Below are positions 16,802-25,058 of a stretch of DNA of 46,164 nt, in pieces. The notes below the pieces were generated by a model that saw nothing but the letters and a program-made list of their open reading frames with translations, made no database searches and was not told where the DNA came from. This DNA is from Synechococcus sp. HW_metabat.21 (lineage in GTDB: Bacteria > Cyanobacteriota > Cyanobacteriia > PCC-6307 > Cyanobiaceae). The stretch's first letter is position 1. Each line of letters starts with the position of its first letter. Location of the stretch: contig JAAZUZ010000001.1 of NCBI GenBank assembly GCA_018623875.1, positions 1-46,164 of the forward strand, written 5' to 3'. Made by a program: the position numbers and the translations under genes.

Positions 16802-17448
16802 CCCAAACCGATGGAGCAAGGCTGATGAATGGCCCTGAAACCGCGAGAAGCACGTTGCTGCTTGCTCACGGTGCGGGCGCGCCCATGGACAGCAGCTGGA
16901 TGGAAACCGTTGCCGACGGTTTGGGAGCTTGCGGCATCCGGGTCGTGCGCTTTGAGTTCCCCTACATGCAGCGAAGCCGCGAGTTGGGTCGACGTTGTGG
17001 GCCGGATCGACTTCCCAAGCTCCTCGATGCCTACCGCGAGGAGGTGAGACGCGAACAACGTCGCGACAGCACAGGAAACCTGTTCATCGGCGGGAAGTCT
17101 TTGGGAGGACGCGTCGCAAGCCTGCTGGTCGACTCACTGGAGGATGTTCAAGGCTGCCTTTGCCTCGGCTATCCCTTTCACCCCCCCGGAAAACCAGAGA
17201 CGCTTCGCACCGAGCATCTCGAAACCATGCACTCCCCATGCCTGATCCTCCAGGGGGAGCGGGACAGCTTTGGACGCCGAGAGGAAGTGGAGCACTATTC
17301 CCTGGCCCGCTCCGTGGAGCTGTCCTGGTTGCCAAGCGGGGACCACAGCTTGAAGCCCACGAAGGCGTCCGGATTCAGCGAGGCAGACAACCTCAAAGCC
17401 GCCATCGACTGCTGTCAGGGCTTTATCACCCGTCACCAACAGAGGTAG
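16798..17448 (+). CDS. Alpha/beta hydrolase (KANSL3/Tex30-type)
   Basis: 216 aa. The fold is shown by LLLAHGAGAPMDSSWME (oxyanion-hole region), FIGGKSLGGRVASLL with the nucleophile Ser in GKSLGG, CLILQGERDSFGRREEV with the acidic residue, and LPSGDHSLKPTKASG with the catalytic His. The GKS-type elbow and the HGAGAPMDSSW motif are those of the small hydrolase family that includes TEX30. The substrate is unknown. Its ATG at 16798 overlaps the previous TGA, giving tight coupling with the kinase-like gene. Confidence 0.82.
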   Translation: MTQTDGARLMNGPETARSTLLLAHGAGAPMDSSWMETVADGLGACGIRVVRFEFPYMQRSRELGRRCGPDRLPKLLDAYREEVRREQRRDSTGNLFIGGKSLGGRVASLLVDSLEDVQGCLCLGYPFHPPGKPETLRTEHLETMHSPCLILQGERDSFGRREEVEHYSLARSVELSWLPSGDHSLKPTKASGFSEADNLKAAIDCCQGFITRHQQR

Positions 17449-17512
17449 CCCAGGCCACCACCTCACGGGCGCAGGCGCGGAAGAATCAAACGGATACGGC
17501 GGTCAACGACCG

Positions 17513-17692
17513 ATGCGCGAGATTGTCTTTCTTGTTGCCAACTCGGCGGCAACCCTTCAGGCCAAAAGTGAATCGCCGAGCTTGACGGTTTGCTCCAGCA
17601 ACCTTGAGGAGCTCCACCACGCCGCGCGGGACGCCCTGATCGAGCACTTTGGCCCCAGCCATGGGGCCTACAAGGTGCGCTTTAAGCGCTAA
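17513..17692 (+). CDS. Small HicB-like antitoxin-type protein, orphan
   Basis: 59 aa, below the size many gene finders report. It begins MREIVFLVANSAATLQAKSE and continues with TVCSSNLEELHHAARDALIEHF, then ends YKVRFKR. This follows the pattern of the small HicB-like (RNase H-fold, DUF1902-type) antitoxins common in cyanobacteria, whose typical form is MREIxFLVEE..., xTEADxLEELxxxxRDAVxCHF. The glycine-rich loop GGFxARALG is not kept; the corresponding stretch is LQAKSESPS. No HicA-type toxin gene follows: the next gene is rpaB on the opposite strand, overlapping this stop by 11 bp. It lies 64 bp after the hydrolase gene. Confidence 0.6.
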   Translation: MREIVFLVANSAATLQAKSESPSLTVCSSNLEELHHAARDALIEHFGPSHGAYKVRFKR

Positions 17693-18467
17693 TGGCATCC
17701 ATGGCTTGGGGAATGCGCTGGAACATGTAGCCCAGCCCCCGAGCCGTCAGGATCAACTCGGGATTCTCCGGGTCATCCTCGAGCTTGGCGCGCAGACGGG
17801 AGATGTGTACATCGACGACCCGACTGTCGGAGGAGCGCTCCGGTTTGTAGCCCCAAACCTTTTCGAGCATGTCGAGACGGCTAATGGGTTCGCCGGAGCG
17901 GCTGATCAGCAGTTCAAGGAGGTTGAACTCCATGCCGGTCAAGCGGATCCGCTCATCACCGCGGTGGGCTTGGCGCTTGTTGAAATCGATGCTCAGGTCA
18001 CCGACCACGACCACATGGGCCGTGCGACCCGGTCCGGCCACACCGTTGGCCTGAACCGAGCTAACGCGACGCATGACACAGCGGATCCGAGCCTCCAGTT
18101 CCTTAGGGCTGAAGGGCTTGACCATGTAGTCATCAGCCCCGAGCTGAAGCCCCGTAATCCGATCAGCCACATCACCAAGGGCCGTCAGGAGGATGATCGG
18201 AACCTCCGATTGCGCACGGATTCGCTCCGTCACGGCAAAGCCGTCAAGCTCGGGCATCATCACGTCCAACACCACCACATCGGGCTCCGAGGCGCGGAAG
18301 TGCTCGAGGGCCTGGGCGCCGTTTTCAGCCAGCGTGACCTGGTGGCCCAGCATCACCAGGCGGGTTTCCAGGATGCGGCGGATATTGTCTTCGTCGTCAG
18401 CGACCAGAATCTTGAGGGGAGCGTTCGCGGTCGTCGCTTCAGTCAAGGGAATGGGTTCTGTTCTCAA
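17682..18467 (-). CDS. rpaB: OmpR-family response regulator RpaB (Ycf27)
   Basis: 261 aa. RpaB is an essential cyanobacterial regulator of high-light genes, phosphorylated by the NblS/Hik33 kinase, and binds HLR1 sites. The receiver domain has the acidic pair D24-D25, the phosphoacceptor D68 in VVVLDVMMPELDG and K117 in DDYMVKPFSP. The winged-helix DNA-binding domain runs from about 145 to 250 (RLTGMEFNLLELLI, SRVVDVHISRLRAKL, ILTARGLGYMF). The cognate kinase is not in the window. The short N-terminal extension MRTEPIPLTEATTANAP may be partly untranslated. The 3' end overlaps the HicB-like gene by 11 bp. Confidence 0.92.
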   Translation of the reverse strand: MRTEPIPLTEATTANAPLKILVADDEDNIRRILETRLVMLGHQVTLAENGAQALEHFRASEPDVVVLDVMMPELDGFAVTERIRAQSEVPIILLTALGDVADRITGLQLGADDYMVKPFSPKELEARIRCVMRRVSSVQANGVAGPGRTAHVVVVGDLSIDFNKRQAHRGDERIRLTGMEFNLLELLISRSGEPISRLDMLEKVWGYKPERSSDSRVVDVHISRLRAKLEDDPENPELILTARGLGYMFQRIPQAMDAISA

Positions 18468-18493
18468 TTAACGAATAACTGAGCGCGGTGCCC

Positions 18494-18520
18494 TTTATGA
18501 AGGAACAACAGGCTTTGTAA
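18494..18520 (-). promoter_or_regulatory. Candidate rpaB promoter with an HLR1-like half-site
   Basis: On the minus strand, TTACAA (18515-18520) and CATAAA (18494-18499) are 15 bp apart, which is short but usable for a sigma-70-type promoter. The start would fall about 20 bp before the rpaB ATG. GTTACA (18516-18521) equals one half of the HLR1 consensus bound by RpaB itself; the second half is not clear. Autoregulation is therefore only a suggestion. Confidence 0.35.
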
Positions 18521-18550
18521 CGATTGCCTCAGTCGAGCCTGCGGGACTGC

Positions 18551-18967
18551 TTAGTTGTCGGGTTCCTGAAATGCATCCAGCAGAACAGGGACCGTCACGA
18601 TTGGGTCAAAGCTCGTGATGGCGGGTTGCTGAGACTGTGGCTCAGGTTGGCGCCGGACCCGATTTGGGGTGGATCGCACGGGCGCGGCGGCCGCTTGATC
18701 GGCCTCGCTGCGGCGACGAACCGGATTGCGACGGCTGGGCTCAGGCCGACTGGTGGAGAGCGGACGCTGAATCGGTTGGTCCTTGAGCTCGCCACGCAGC
18801 TGGTTCAGGAGACGAAAATGCCCCGTGGTGTTGTATTTCCGCAGCAGCGTGGGATCCCAAGCCATCAGCGCTTGTCCGTAATGCCCACAGCCTATGGGGC
18901 AGCACGACATCTGTAGAAGCGTGATAAATTGTTGCGGTGACAACTGGAAGTCGATCCGGGTTCGCAT
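18551..18967 (-). CDS. Conserved cyanobacterial protein of unknown function
   Basis: 138 aa from the ATG at 18967; a TTG at 18976 would add three residues. The N-terminal 65 residues look folded (RIDFQLSPQQFITLLQMSCC, PIGCGHYGQALMAWDPTLLR, KYNTTGHFRLLNQLRGELK). The close cysteines and histidine in CCPIGCGHYG could bind a metal or heme, an inference. The second half is low complexity, rich in Arg, Pro and Gln (SRPEPSRRNPVRRRSEADQ), probably disordered. I do not recognise the family function. It is divergent from the peroxiredoxin gene (51 bp between ATGs), so the two may share regulation. Confidence 0.65.
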   Translation of the reverse strand: MRTRIDFQLSPQQFITLLQMSCCPIGCGHYGQALMAWDPTLLRKYNTTGHFRLLNQLRGELKDQPIQRPLSTSRPEPSRRNPVRRRSEADQAAAAPVRSTPNRVRRQPEPQSQQPAITSFDPIVTVPVLLDAFQEPDN

Positions 18968-19018
18968 TAAGTGCAAACCGCTTCGTTTTCCCTGTCTCCA
19001 ACACTCATCTCACTGACT

Positions 19019-19609
19019 ATGTCGAGGCTCGTCGGTCTTCAAGCTCCTGATTTCACCGCCACCGCTGTGGTGGATCAGGAATTCAAGGAGGTGACCCTCT
19101 CCTCGTACCGCGGCAAGTACGTGGTGCTCTTCTTCTACCCCCTCGACTTCACCTTCGTCTGCCCGACGGAGATCACCGCCTTCTCCGATCGCTACAGCGA
19201 GTTCTCCAGCCGCAACTGTGAAGTGCTGGGCGTGTCCGTGGACAGCCAGTTCTCTCACCTGGCCTGGGTTCAGACCGACCGTAAGAACGGTGGCCTGGGC
19301 GACATCGCCTACCCCCTGGTGGCTGACCTGAAGAAGGACATCGCCCGCTCTTACGAGGTCCTCGACGAGGACGCCGGTGTGGCCCTGCGCGGTCTGTTCA
19401 TCATCGATCCCGATGGTGTGATCATGCAGAGCACCATCAACAACCTGCCCGTCGGCCGCAGTGTTGATGAGACCCTGCGCCTGCTGCAGGCCTTCCAGCA
19501 CATCCGCAACAACCCCGACGAGGTCTGCCCCGCCAACTGGACCCCTGGCGAGAAGACCATGAACCCCGATCCCGTGAAGAGCAAGGAGTTCTTCGCCGCC
19601 GTCAACTGA
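19019..19609 (+). CDS. 2-Cys peroxiredoxin (thioredoxin peroxidase)
   Basis: 196 aa, normal for typical 2-Cys peroxiredoxins (AhpC/TSA). It reduces hydrogen peroxide and alkyl peroxides with electrons from thioredoxin. The peroxidatic Cys is C48 in FYPLDFTFVCPTE and the resolving Cys is C170 in DEVCPANW. GGLG at residues 91-94 and a C-terminal tail without YF match the family, although loss of the YF motif would give a robust, less easily over-oxidised enzyme. The ATG at 19019 gives MSRLVGLQAPDFTATAV; an upstream GTG at 18971 is rejected. Codon use looks strongly biased, as in a highly expressed gene. Confidence 0.96.
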   Translation: MSRLVGLQAPDFTATAVVDQEFKEVTLSSYRGKYVVLFFYPLDFTFVCPTEITAFSDRYSEFSSRNCEVLGVSVDSQFSHLAWVQTDRKNGGLGDIAYPLVADLKKDIARSYEVLDEDAGVALRGLFIIDPDGVIMQSTINNLPVGRSVDETLRLLQAFQHIRNNPDEVCPANWTPGEKTMNPDPVKSKEFFAAVN

Positions 19610-20630
19610 GCTGCGTCTTCGACCATTCATTTGGGGGCCTGAGGGCCCCCTTTTTTTGTTCCACCTCACCCGCGCGCACCAGAGTGAGCTCGCCAGTGCG
19701 TCCATCCAGCCGCGCCGAAACCCCGAGGGGAAGCGCCATGTTGGGGCGACCATGGCCAACGGGCAGATCCCTCACGAGCGGAAGGCCCAAGCTCCCCAGG
19801 CGTTCCTCCAGGATCTCGGCCATCGAGAAGTCTCCTGGTAGGACATCGTCCTCAGCCCACGAAAAGCGACCCAGACCAATCCCCCGGACCCCATCCAACA
19901 GACCAGCTGCGCGCCATTGGGTGAGCTGACGGTCGATCCTGTAAGGAGCCTCACCGGTGTCCTCTAGCACCAGGATTGCTCCCCTTAAGGATGGAAACCA
20001 GGGGGTCCCGATCAGGCTGGTGGCAACGGTCAGGTTGCTCACCACCAGCGTTCCCTCGGCCACCCCTGGCCGCAGCCCAACGCCATGGAGAGGCTGCACT
20101 GACGCACCCGTCAGCAGAGAAACGAGTCGCTGCCATTGCCCGCTGGAGCCACCGAACCAGCCATGAATGCCACCTGAGCTGCCCGCGGCCAGCTGAGCCA
20201 GGAGAACCGCGGAACAATCGGAGAAGCCAACGCACCAGCGCGGACCAGGCGGAATGCTCCAGTCCTGCTCCAAGACCCGAGCGCTGCCCCAGCCGCCACC
20301 CACCAGAAACAGCGCATCGATCGAAGGGTCAAGCCAGGCCTGACGGAGGGCGGCAGCCCGTTGCTGGTCAGTACCGGAGAACCAACGCCACTGACCACCG
20401 AGCTCAGGGGGAGTCTGCAAGACCCAGCCCTGCTGCTGACAGCGCATTCGGAGCTGTTCAAGCAATGGATCACCGCGCTCCATCCAGGTGCCTGGAGCTA
20501 ACGCTGCAATCCGTGCACCCCGCTTCAACGGCGCGGGATGATCCTGAACGGCTGAACGGGCAACAGCAGCAAAGGGGGCAGCGACCGTGAGCGCCCCAAT
20601 CAGGAGCTCACGGCGCCGCCAGAGGGTCAT
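19602..20630 (-). CDS. LD-carboxypeptidase, peptidase S66 family, Tat-type signal
   Basis: 342 aa. S66 enzymes (LdcA, MccF) remove the D-alanine from murein tetrapeptides or cut related amide bonds. The Ser nucleophile is S137 in VGFSDCSAVLLAQL; the acidic residue is in VLEDTGEAPYRIDRQL and the His in DLPVGHGRPN. The N-terminus MTLWRRRELLIGALTVAAPF has a twin-arginine and a hydrophobic stretch, so export by Tat is likely. The last 15 or so codons run through the terminator of the convergent peroxiredoxin gene (KKGALRPPNEWSKTQLS), and the ends overlap by 8 bp. Its ATG overlaps the purQ stop by 4 bp. Confidence 0.85.
   Translation of the reverse strand: MTLWRRRELLIGALTVAAPFAAVARSAVQDHPAPLKRGARIAALAPGTWMERGDPLLEQLRMRCQQQGWVLQTPPELGGQWRWFSGTDQQRAAALRQAWLDPSIDALFLVGGGWGSARVLEQDWSIPPGPRWCVGFSDCSAVLLAQLAAGSSGGIHGWFGGSSGQWQRLVSLLTGASVQPLHGVGLRPGVAEGTLVVSNLTVATSLIGTPWFPSLRGAILVLEDTGEAPYRIDRQLTQWRAAGLLDGVRGIGLGRFSWAEDDVLPGDFSMAEILEERLGSLGLPLVRDLPVGHGRPNMALPLGVSARLDGRTGELTLVRAGEVEQKKGALRPPNEWSKTQLS
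19633..19657 (+). terminator. Intrinsic terminator of the peroxiredoxin gene
   Basis: A 7-bp stem GGGGGCC/GGCCCCC with loop TGAG is followed by seven T residues, 24 bp after the peroxiredoxin stop. It lies inside the 3' coding end of the opposite S66 gene. Confidence 0.9.
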
Positions 20631-21280
20631 CCCAACAGGCTGGCCAAGAGGCGCCGGCCATCGACACCACCGGTGGCCGGATCACAGGCGCGCTCCGGGT
20701 GGGGCATCAGACCCAGGACATTGCCCTGAGCATTGGTCAGACCAGCCACATCGGCCATCGAGCCATTGGGGTTGCGGCAGTAGCGCAAGACCACTTGGCC
20801 CTGATCTTCAAGGGCCTTGAGTTGGTCCGGATCGGCCTGGTAACGGCCCTCGCCATGGGCGATGGGGAAATTCACCACCTCACCGCTGCTGTAGCCCTGG
20901 AGCCAGCTGCACTGCCCCGGTTCAACCCGCAGATCGGTCGGTTCGCAAATGAAGTGCAGTTTCTGGTTGCGGGTCAACGCCCCGGGCAACAGTCCCATCT
21001 CCGTCAGGACCTGGAAGCCATTGCAAATCCCCAGCACGCGACCACCGCGATTCGCGAACGCGACCACTTCCTCCAGGAGCGGAGCAAAACGGGCGATCGC
21101 GCCGCAGCGGAGATAGTCGCCGTAGCTGAATCCACCAGGGATGACCACCGCATCCAGACCACTCAGATCGCGCTCCTCATGCCAAAGGAAACGCGTTTCG
21201 ATCCCCAGGCAGCCCTGGGCAGCCCACTGAACATCCCGGTCACAGTTGGACCCGGGAAAGACGACGACGCCGAGGGTCAT
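20627..21280 (-). CDS. purQ: Phosphoribosylformylglycinamidine synthase subunit PurQ
   Basis: 217 aa, class I glutamine amidotransferase that supplies ammonia to PurL in step four of purine synthesis. The nucleophile Cys is in VLGICNGFQVLTEMG, and HGEGRY and the catalytic PHPERA near the C-terminus complete the triad. The N-terminus GVVVFPGSNCDRD is the family signature. It is directly downstream of purS (3 bp gap), and its stop overlaps the S66 peptidase start. purL is not in the window. Confidence 0.97.
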   Translation of the reverse strand: MTLGVVVFPGSNCDRDVQWAAQGCLGIETRFLWHEERDLSGLDAVVIPGGFSYGDYLRCGAIARFAPLLEEVVAFANRGGRVLGICNGFQVLTEMGLLPGALTRNQKLHFICEPTDLRVEPGQCSWLQGYSSGEVVNFPIAHGEGRYQADPDQLKALEDQGQVVLRYCRNPNGSMADVAGLTNAQGNVLGLMPHPERACDPATGGVDGRRLLASLLG

Positions 21281-21283
21281 GGC

Positions 21284-21553
21284 TCAGGCTCCCGCGTTGG
21301 AGTCGTCCTTGAGCTCGAGGGTCCAGTCCTCGATCACGGGATTAGCCAGGAGCCGATCACTGAGGAGCTCTAACTGCTGCCGCGCACTCTGGGCATCGGG
21401 AGCATCAAGCTCCACTTCAACGGCCTTGCCAATGCGCAGCTTGCTGATGCCATCCACACCCAGGCGGGAGGCGGCGGCTCGGGTGGCTTCACCAGCGGGA
21501 TCGAGCACGGAGGGCCTCAGGGAGACCAACACACGGGCAGAGAAGACGGGCAC
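21284..21553 (-). CDS. purS: Phosphoribosylformylglycinamidine synthase subunit PurS
   Basis: 89 aa, normal length. PurS is the small structural subunit that joins PurQ to small-type PurL. Typical text is VSLRPSVLDPAGEATRAAA, LGVDGISKLRIGKAVEVEL and LLANPVIEDWTLEL. It sits 3 bp upstream of purQ, the usual order. Confidence 0.95.
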   Translation of the reverse strand: MPVFSARVLVSLRPSVLDPAGEATRAAASRLGVDGISKLRIGKAVEVELDAPDAQSARQQLELLSDRLLANPVIEDWTLELKDDSNAGA

Positions 21554-21644
21554 CTGAGCTCTAGGTGGGGTTTGTTAAATCTTGGCAGGCCGGCTGACGG
21601 CAAGCCGCTGGCTGGACAGGTTGGGAGTGGTCCCTGGGGGCGCC

Positions 21645-21964
21645 GTGAGCCGTCTGCATGCCCTGGCCATGGTCCTGATGACGTCCATGGCGTTGGCAGC
21701 CCAGGCCCGTGAGCCCTTCTCGGTTCCTCTGGAATGCCAGTTGGAGTCTGGGGGCTGGCATCCCTGCACCATGACCGTTGAGCGCATCGGCGAGCACTGG
21801 TGGCTCCAGGTGGGACAGCGCCGCTTTGATTTCCGCCACGACGGACAGGGACGCATCGAACTGAAAGAGGCATCCGGCCCCCCGCGGGAGGTCTCGCCGA
21901 GCTGGACCAGGGAACAGGCCCTCTGCTGGGACAGGGTCTGCACCAAGGGAAACCTGCCCCTGGA

Positions 21965-21968
<4 letters not shown>
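21645..21968 (+). CDS. Small secreted protein of unknown function
   Basis: 107 aa from a GTG at 21645, chosen because it gives a compact signal peptide, MSRLHALAMVLMTSMALAAQA; a TTG at 21582 would add 21 residues. The mature part (REPFSVPLECQLESGGWHPC, MTVERIGEHWWLQVGQRRFD, FRHDGQGRIELKEASG, ALCWDRVCTKGNLPLD) has four cysteines that could form two disulfides in the periplasm. I do not recognise the function. It ends 4 bp into the convergent cobW stop. Confidence 0.6.
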
Positions 21969-23032
<1,064 letters not shown>

Positions 23033-23034
23033 GC

Positions 23035-23616
23035 TCAGGCGACGAGGGCCGTCCAGGTGAAGGCGGCACCGATGCCAACGAGCACCCAAGCGAGGGCGAT
23101 CTTCGTGACGGGTTGCAGATCAAGTGCCAGACGGCGCAGTGCCACCAGAGAAGCCGTCAACACGAGGGCCTGGCTGAGCAGTAAACCGAAGAAATAGAAG
23201 GCGATGGGAGTGGACTCCCAACCGATCACGGAGGCGCTCAGGACGTAGCCGTGAAGAGCAAAGGCGGGGATGAGCGTCAGGGCCGGCAGGCGACCAGCTA
23301 TCACGAGACCTTCCAGCACCAGCGACAGGGACACCAAGGCCTCAGCAGCGGGCAGACCTGGAAGCCAAAGACCGACAGCACTCGACGCCAAGCCAACGAC
23401 CAGCAGGCCCAGGGTCCAGCGCATGGAGCGCTTCAGGCCGACAAGAGCCAGTGCCAGCAGGAACAGAAGGTGATCGGGCCCCAGAAGAGGGTGGGCCAGA
23501 CCGCTGAGCAGGCCGCTGATGGACGAGGGCTCCATGCCCAAAGACTCCATCGGGTGGTGGGCCAGGGCTGGGCCAGCACTCAAGAGGAGCGCAGCAGCAC
23601 CAAAACGCTTCAACAT
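23035..23616 (-). CDS. hupE: HupE/UreJ-family metal (probably cobalt) permease
   Basis: 193 aa from the ATG at 23616; an upstream frame to 23697 runs into the riboswitch and is not coding. HupE/UreJ proteins are small membrane permeases for nickel or cobalt. A signal peptide (MLKRFGAAALLLSAGPALA) is followed directly by HHPMESLG, so a mature N-terminus with His pairs may bind metal. Then come GLLSGLAHPLLGPDHLLFLL, which carries the family HPxxGxDHxLxxL motif, and five or so further membrane segments. Its position under a B12 riboswitch and beside cobW points to cobalt uptake. Confidence 0.9.
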   Translation of the reverse strand: MLKRFGAAALLLSAGPALAHHPMESLGMEPSSISGLLSGLAHPLLGPDHLLFLLALALVGLKRSMRWTLGLLVVGLASSAVGLWLPGLPAAEALVSLSLVLEGLVIAGRLPALTLIPAFALHGYVLSASVIGWESTPIAFYFFGLLLSQALVLTASLVALRRLALDLQPVTKIALAWVLVGIGAAFTWTALVA

Positions 23617-23652
23617 CAACAGAACTGGTCCGCGCCAGGGATTGTGGGTAGC

Positions 23653-23778
23653 ACCGGCGGGCGTTCTGACTGGAATCCTGAAACCAGGACTCTTCACAGC
23701 TGCGGGACAGCGCCGGAATTACACCGAACTTTCCCCGTTTCCTCTTCGGGCTGATCCCCCGAAGAACCGGAGAGCCGA
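23653..23778 (-). ncRNA. Cobalamin (B12) riboswitch upstream of hupE-cobW
   Basis: On the minus strand the conserved aptamer core appears in the right order: GGGAAAGTTCGGTGTAATTC, then CCGGCGCTGTCCCGC (23702-23716), AGCTGTGA (23695-23702), and the B12 box CAGTCAGAACGCCCGCC (23656-23672). The aptamer ends about 37 nt before the hupE ATG, so control of hupE-cobW is likely, probably by hiding the ribosome-binding region or by early termination. No clear T-run terminator is present, which favours translational control. The 5' limit, set here at 23778, is approximate. HupE under B12 riboswitches is a known pattern in cyanobacteria. Confidence 0.88.
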
Positions 23779-23791
23779 GCCTAAGCGCTGA

Positions 23792-24307
23792 TTAGCGACA
23801 GGCCAGGCTTTCGCGCGTCTCCACGCCGGTTCGAGGGTTGACGCCACTGGCCCTGGCGCAAAGCGCCTTCTGCTGGGGCAGATCGAGAACCGCGTCGGTG
23901 AAGTCGGTTCCCTCGATCTGGGCGCCAGTGAACTTGCTGTTCATCAACATGGCGTTGCGGAAGACAGCACCGCTTAGGTCAGCGTTGTCAAAGCGCGTGG
24001 CGAAGGCCACGGCATCCTCCAGATCGGCCGCTGAAAGGTTGGCGTTCTGGAGATTGGCGGTGTTGAAGACCGCGCCGCGCAGGTCGGTCTCGCTGAGATC
24101 GAAGCCCTCCATTGAGGCCTTCAGAAACTCCTGCTGCTGCAGGTTGCGGCCATGCATGTCCGGCTGGAGATCTTGGGCACTGCGTTGACCGCGCAGTTCG
24201 GGGGCGGTGATCGCGAATGCCGGCTCAGCAGCAGGCAAGAAGAAGGCAAGCTGCAGCGCCAGAGCGATGGCGATGGAGCTCATCCATCGGGCGACGAGGT
24301 TCCGCAC
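23792..24307 (-). CDS. Pentapeptide-repeat protein, secreted or lumenal
   Basis: 171 aa from a GTG at 24307, chosen because it supplies a basic n-region (RNLVARWM) ahead of the hydrophobic SSIAIALALQLAFFLPAAEPAFA signal; an ATG at 24283 would lose it. The mature part holds about seven pentapeptide units of the A(D/N)LXX type (FDLSETDLRGAVFNTANLQN, ANLSAADLEDAV, ADLSGAVFRNAMLMNSKFTG), which fold as a right-handed beta helix. A C-terminal cap has two cysteines (KALCARASG and ESLACR). Relatives in plants are lumenal TL17/TL20.3 proteins of unknown role. It is divergent from upp. Confidence 0.75.
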   Translation of the reverse strand: MRNLVARWMSSIAIALALQLAFFLPAAEPAFAITAPELRGQRSAQDLQPDMHGRNLQQQEFLKASMEGFDLSETDLRGAVFNTANLQNANLSAADLEDAVAFATRFDNADLSGAVFRNAMLMNSKFTGAQIEGTDFTDAVLDLPQQKALCARASGVNPRTGVETRESLACR

Positions 24308-24362
24308 TACAGCTTTAACTTGGGCGATCAAGTTATTGCAGGCGGACACCGGAGCGCGACCG

Positions 24363-25034
24363 ATGAGCAAGACCCTGCGTGTGGTGGTGCCCCCCCATCC
24401 CCTCATTGGCCACTGGCTGACCCTGCTCCGTGACGCAGAGACGCCACAACCGTTGTTTGCCACCGCCATGGCCGAATTGGGGCGTTGGTTGACCTACGAG
24501 GCCATGCGGGACTGGATCCCCTATCAGCGGGTCCAGGTGACCACACCCCTCGCCCAAACAGAAGGAACCATCGTGGATGGCTCCATTCCCTTGCTCGCAG
24601 TGCCCATCCTTCGGGCGGGACTCGGGCTCTGGGACGGGGCGAAAACCGTCATCCCCAGTGCGTCCGTTGCCCACATGGGTTTGCAACGGGATGGGGCCAG
24701 TGGCCGCTGCCGCTGTTACTTCAACGGACTGCCCGAATCCATCCCTGCCAATGCGGGTGTGCTGGTTTTCGATCCGATGGTCGCTAGCGCCGGCACGCTG
24801 CTCAATGTCCTGGAGCAGCTCGAAACCAAAGGGGTCAGTGGGCAACGGGTCCGTGTGGTTTCCGCTCTTGCCGCCAGCCCCGGCTTGAAAACCCTGGGTG
24901 AGCGCTACAGCGATCTGACGATCTACACCGGCTGCATCGACGCTGAATTGGACGAGCAGCTGCGGATCGTTCCAGGATTGGGTGACGCGGGTGACCGTCT
25001 CTATGGCAAGCCGCAGTCAGGCTTCGTAGGCTGA
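24363..25034 (+). CDS. upp: Uracil phosphoribosyltransferase
   Basis: 223 aa from the ATG at 24363. Upp converts uracil and PRPP to UMP in pyrimidine salvage. Visible regions: VPPHPLIGHWLTLLRD near the start, VPILRAGLGLWDGA, and the PRPP-binding loop FDPMVASAGTLLNVLEQL, the DPMLATGxS variant, then GLGDAGDRLYG at the C-terminus, where DAGDR is the uracil-binding part of the family. The frame is open to 24207 but that part is a shadow. It is divergent from the pentapeptide gene. Confidence 0.94.
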   Translation: MSKTLRVVVPPHPLIGHWLTLLRDAETPQPLFATAMAELGRWLTYEAMRDWIPYQRVQVTTPLAQTEGTIVDGSIPLLAVPILRAGLGLWDGAKTVIPSASVAHMGLQRDGASGRCRCYFNGLPESIPANAGVLVFDPMVASAGTLLNVLEQLETKGVSGQRVRVVSALAASPGLKTLGERYSDLTIYTGCIDAELDEQLRIVPGLGDAGDRLYGKPQSGFVG

Positions 25035-25058
25035 GGTCCATTCGAGCGCTCTGCAGCA

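Noticed and set aside
23617..23697. N-terminal extension of hupE
   Set aside because: It overlaps the B12 box of the riboswitch and precedes a clear signal peptide at 23616.
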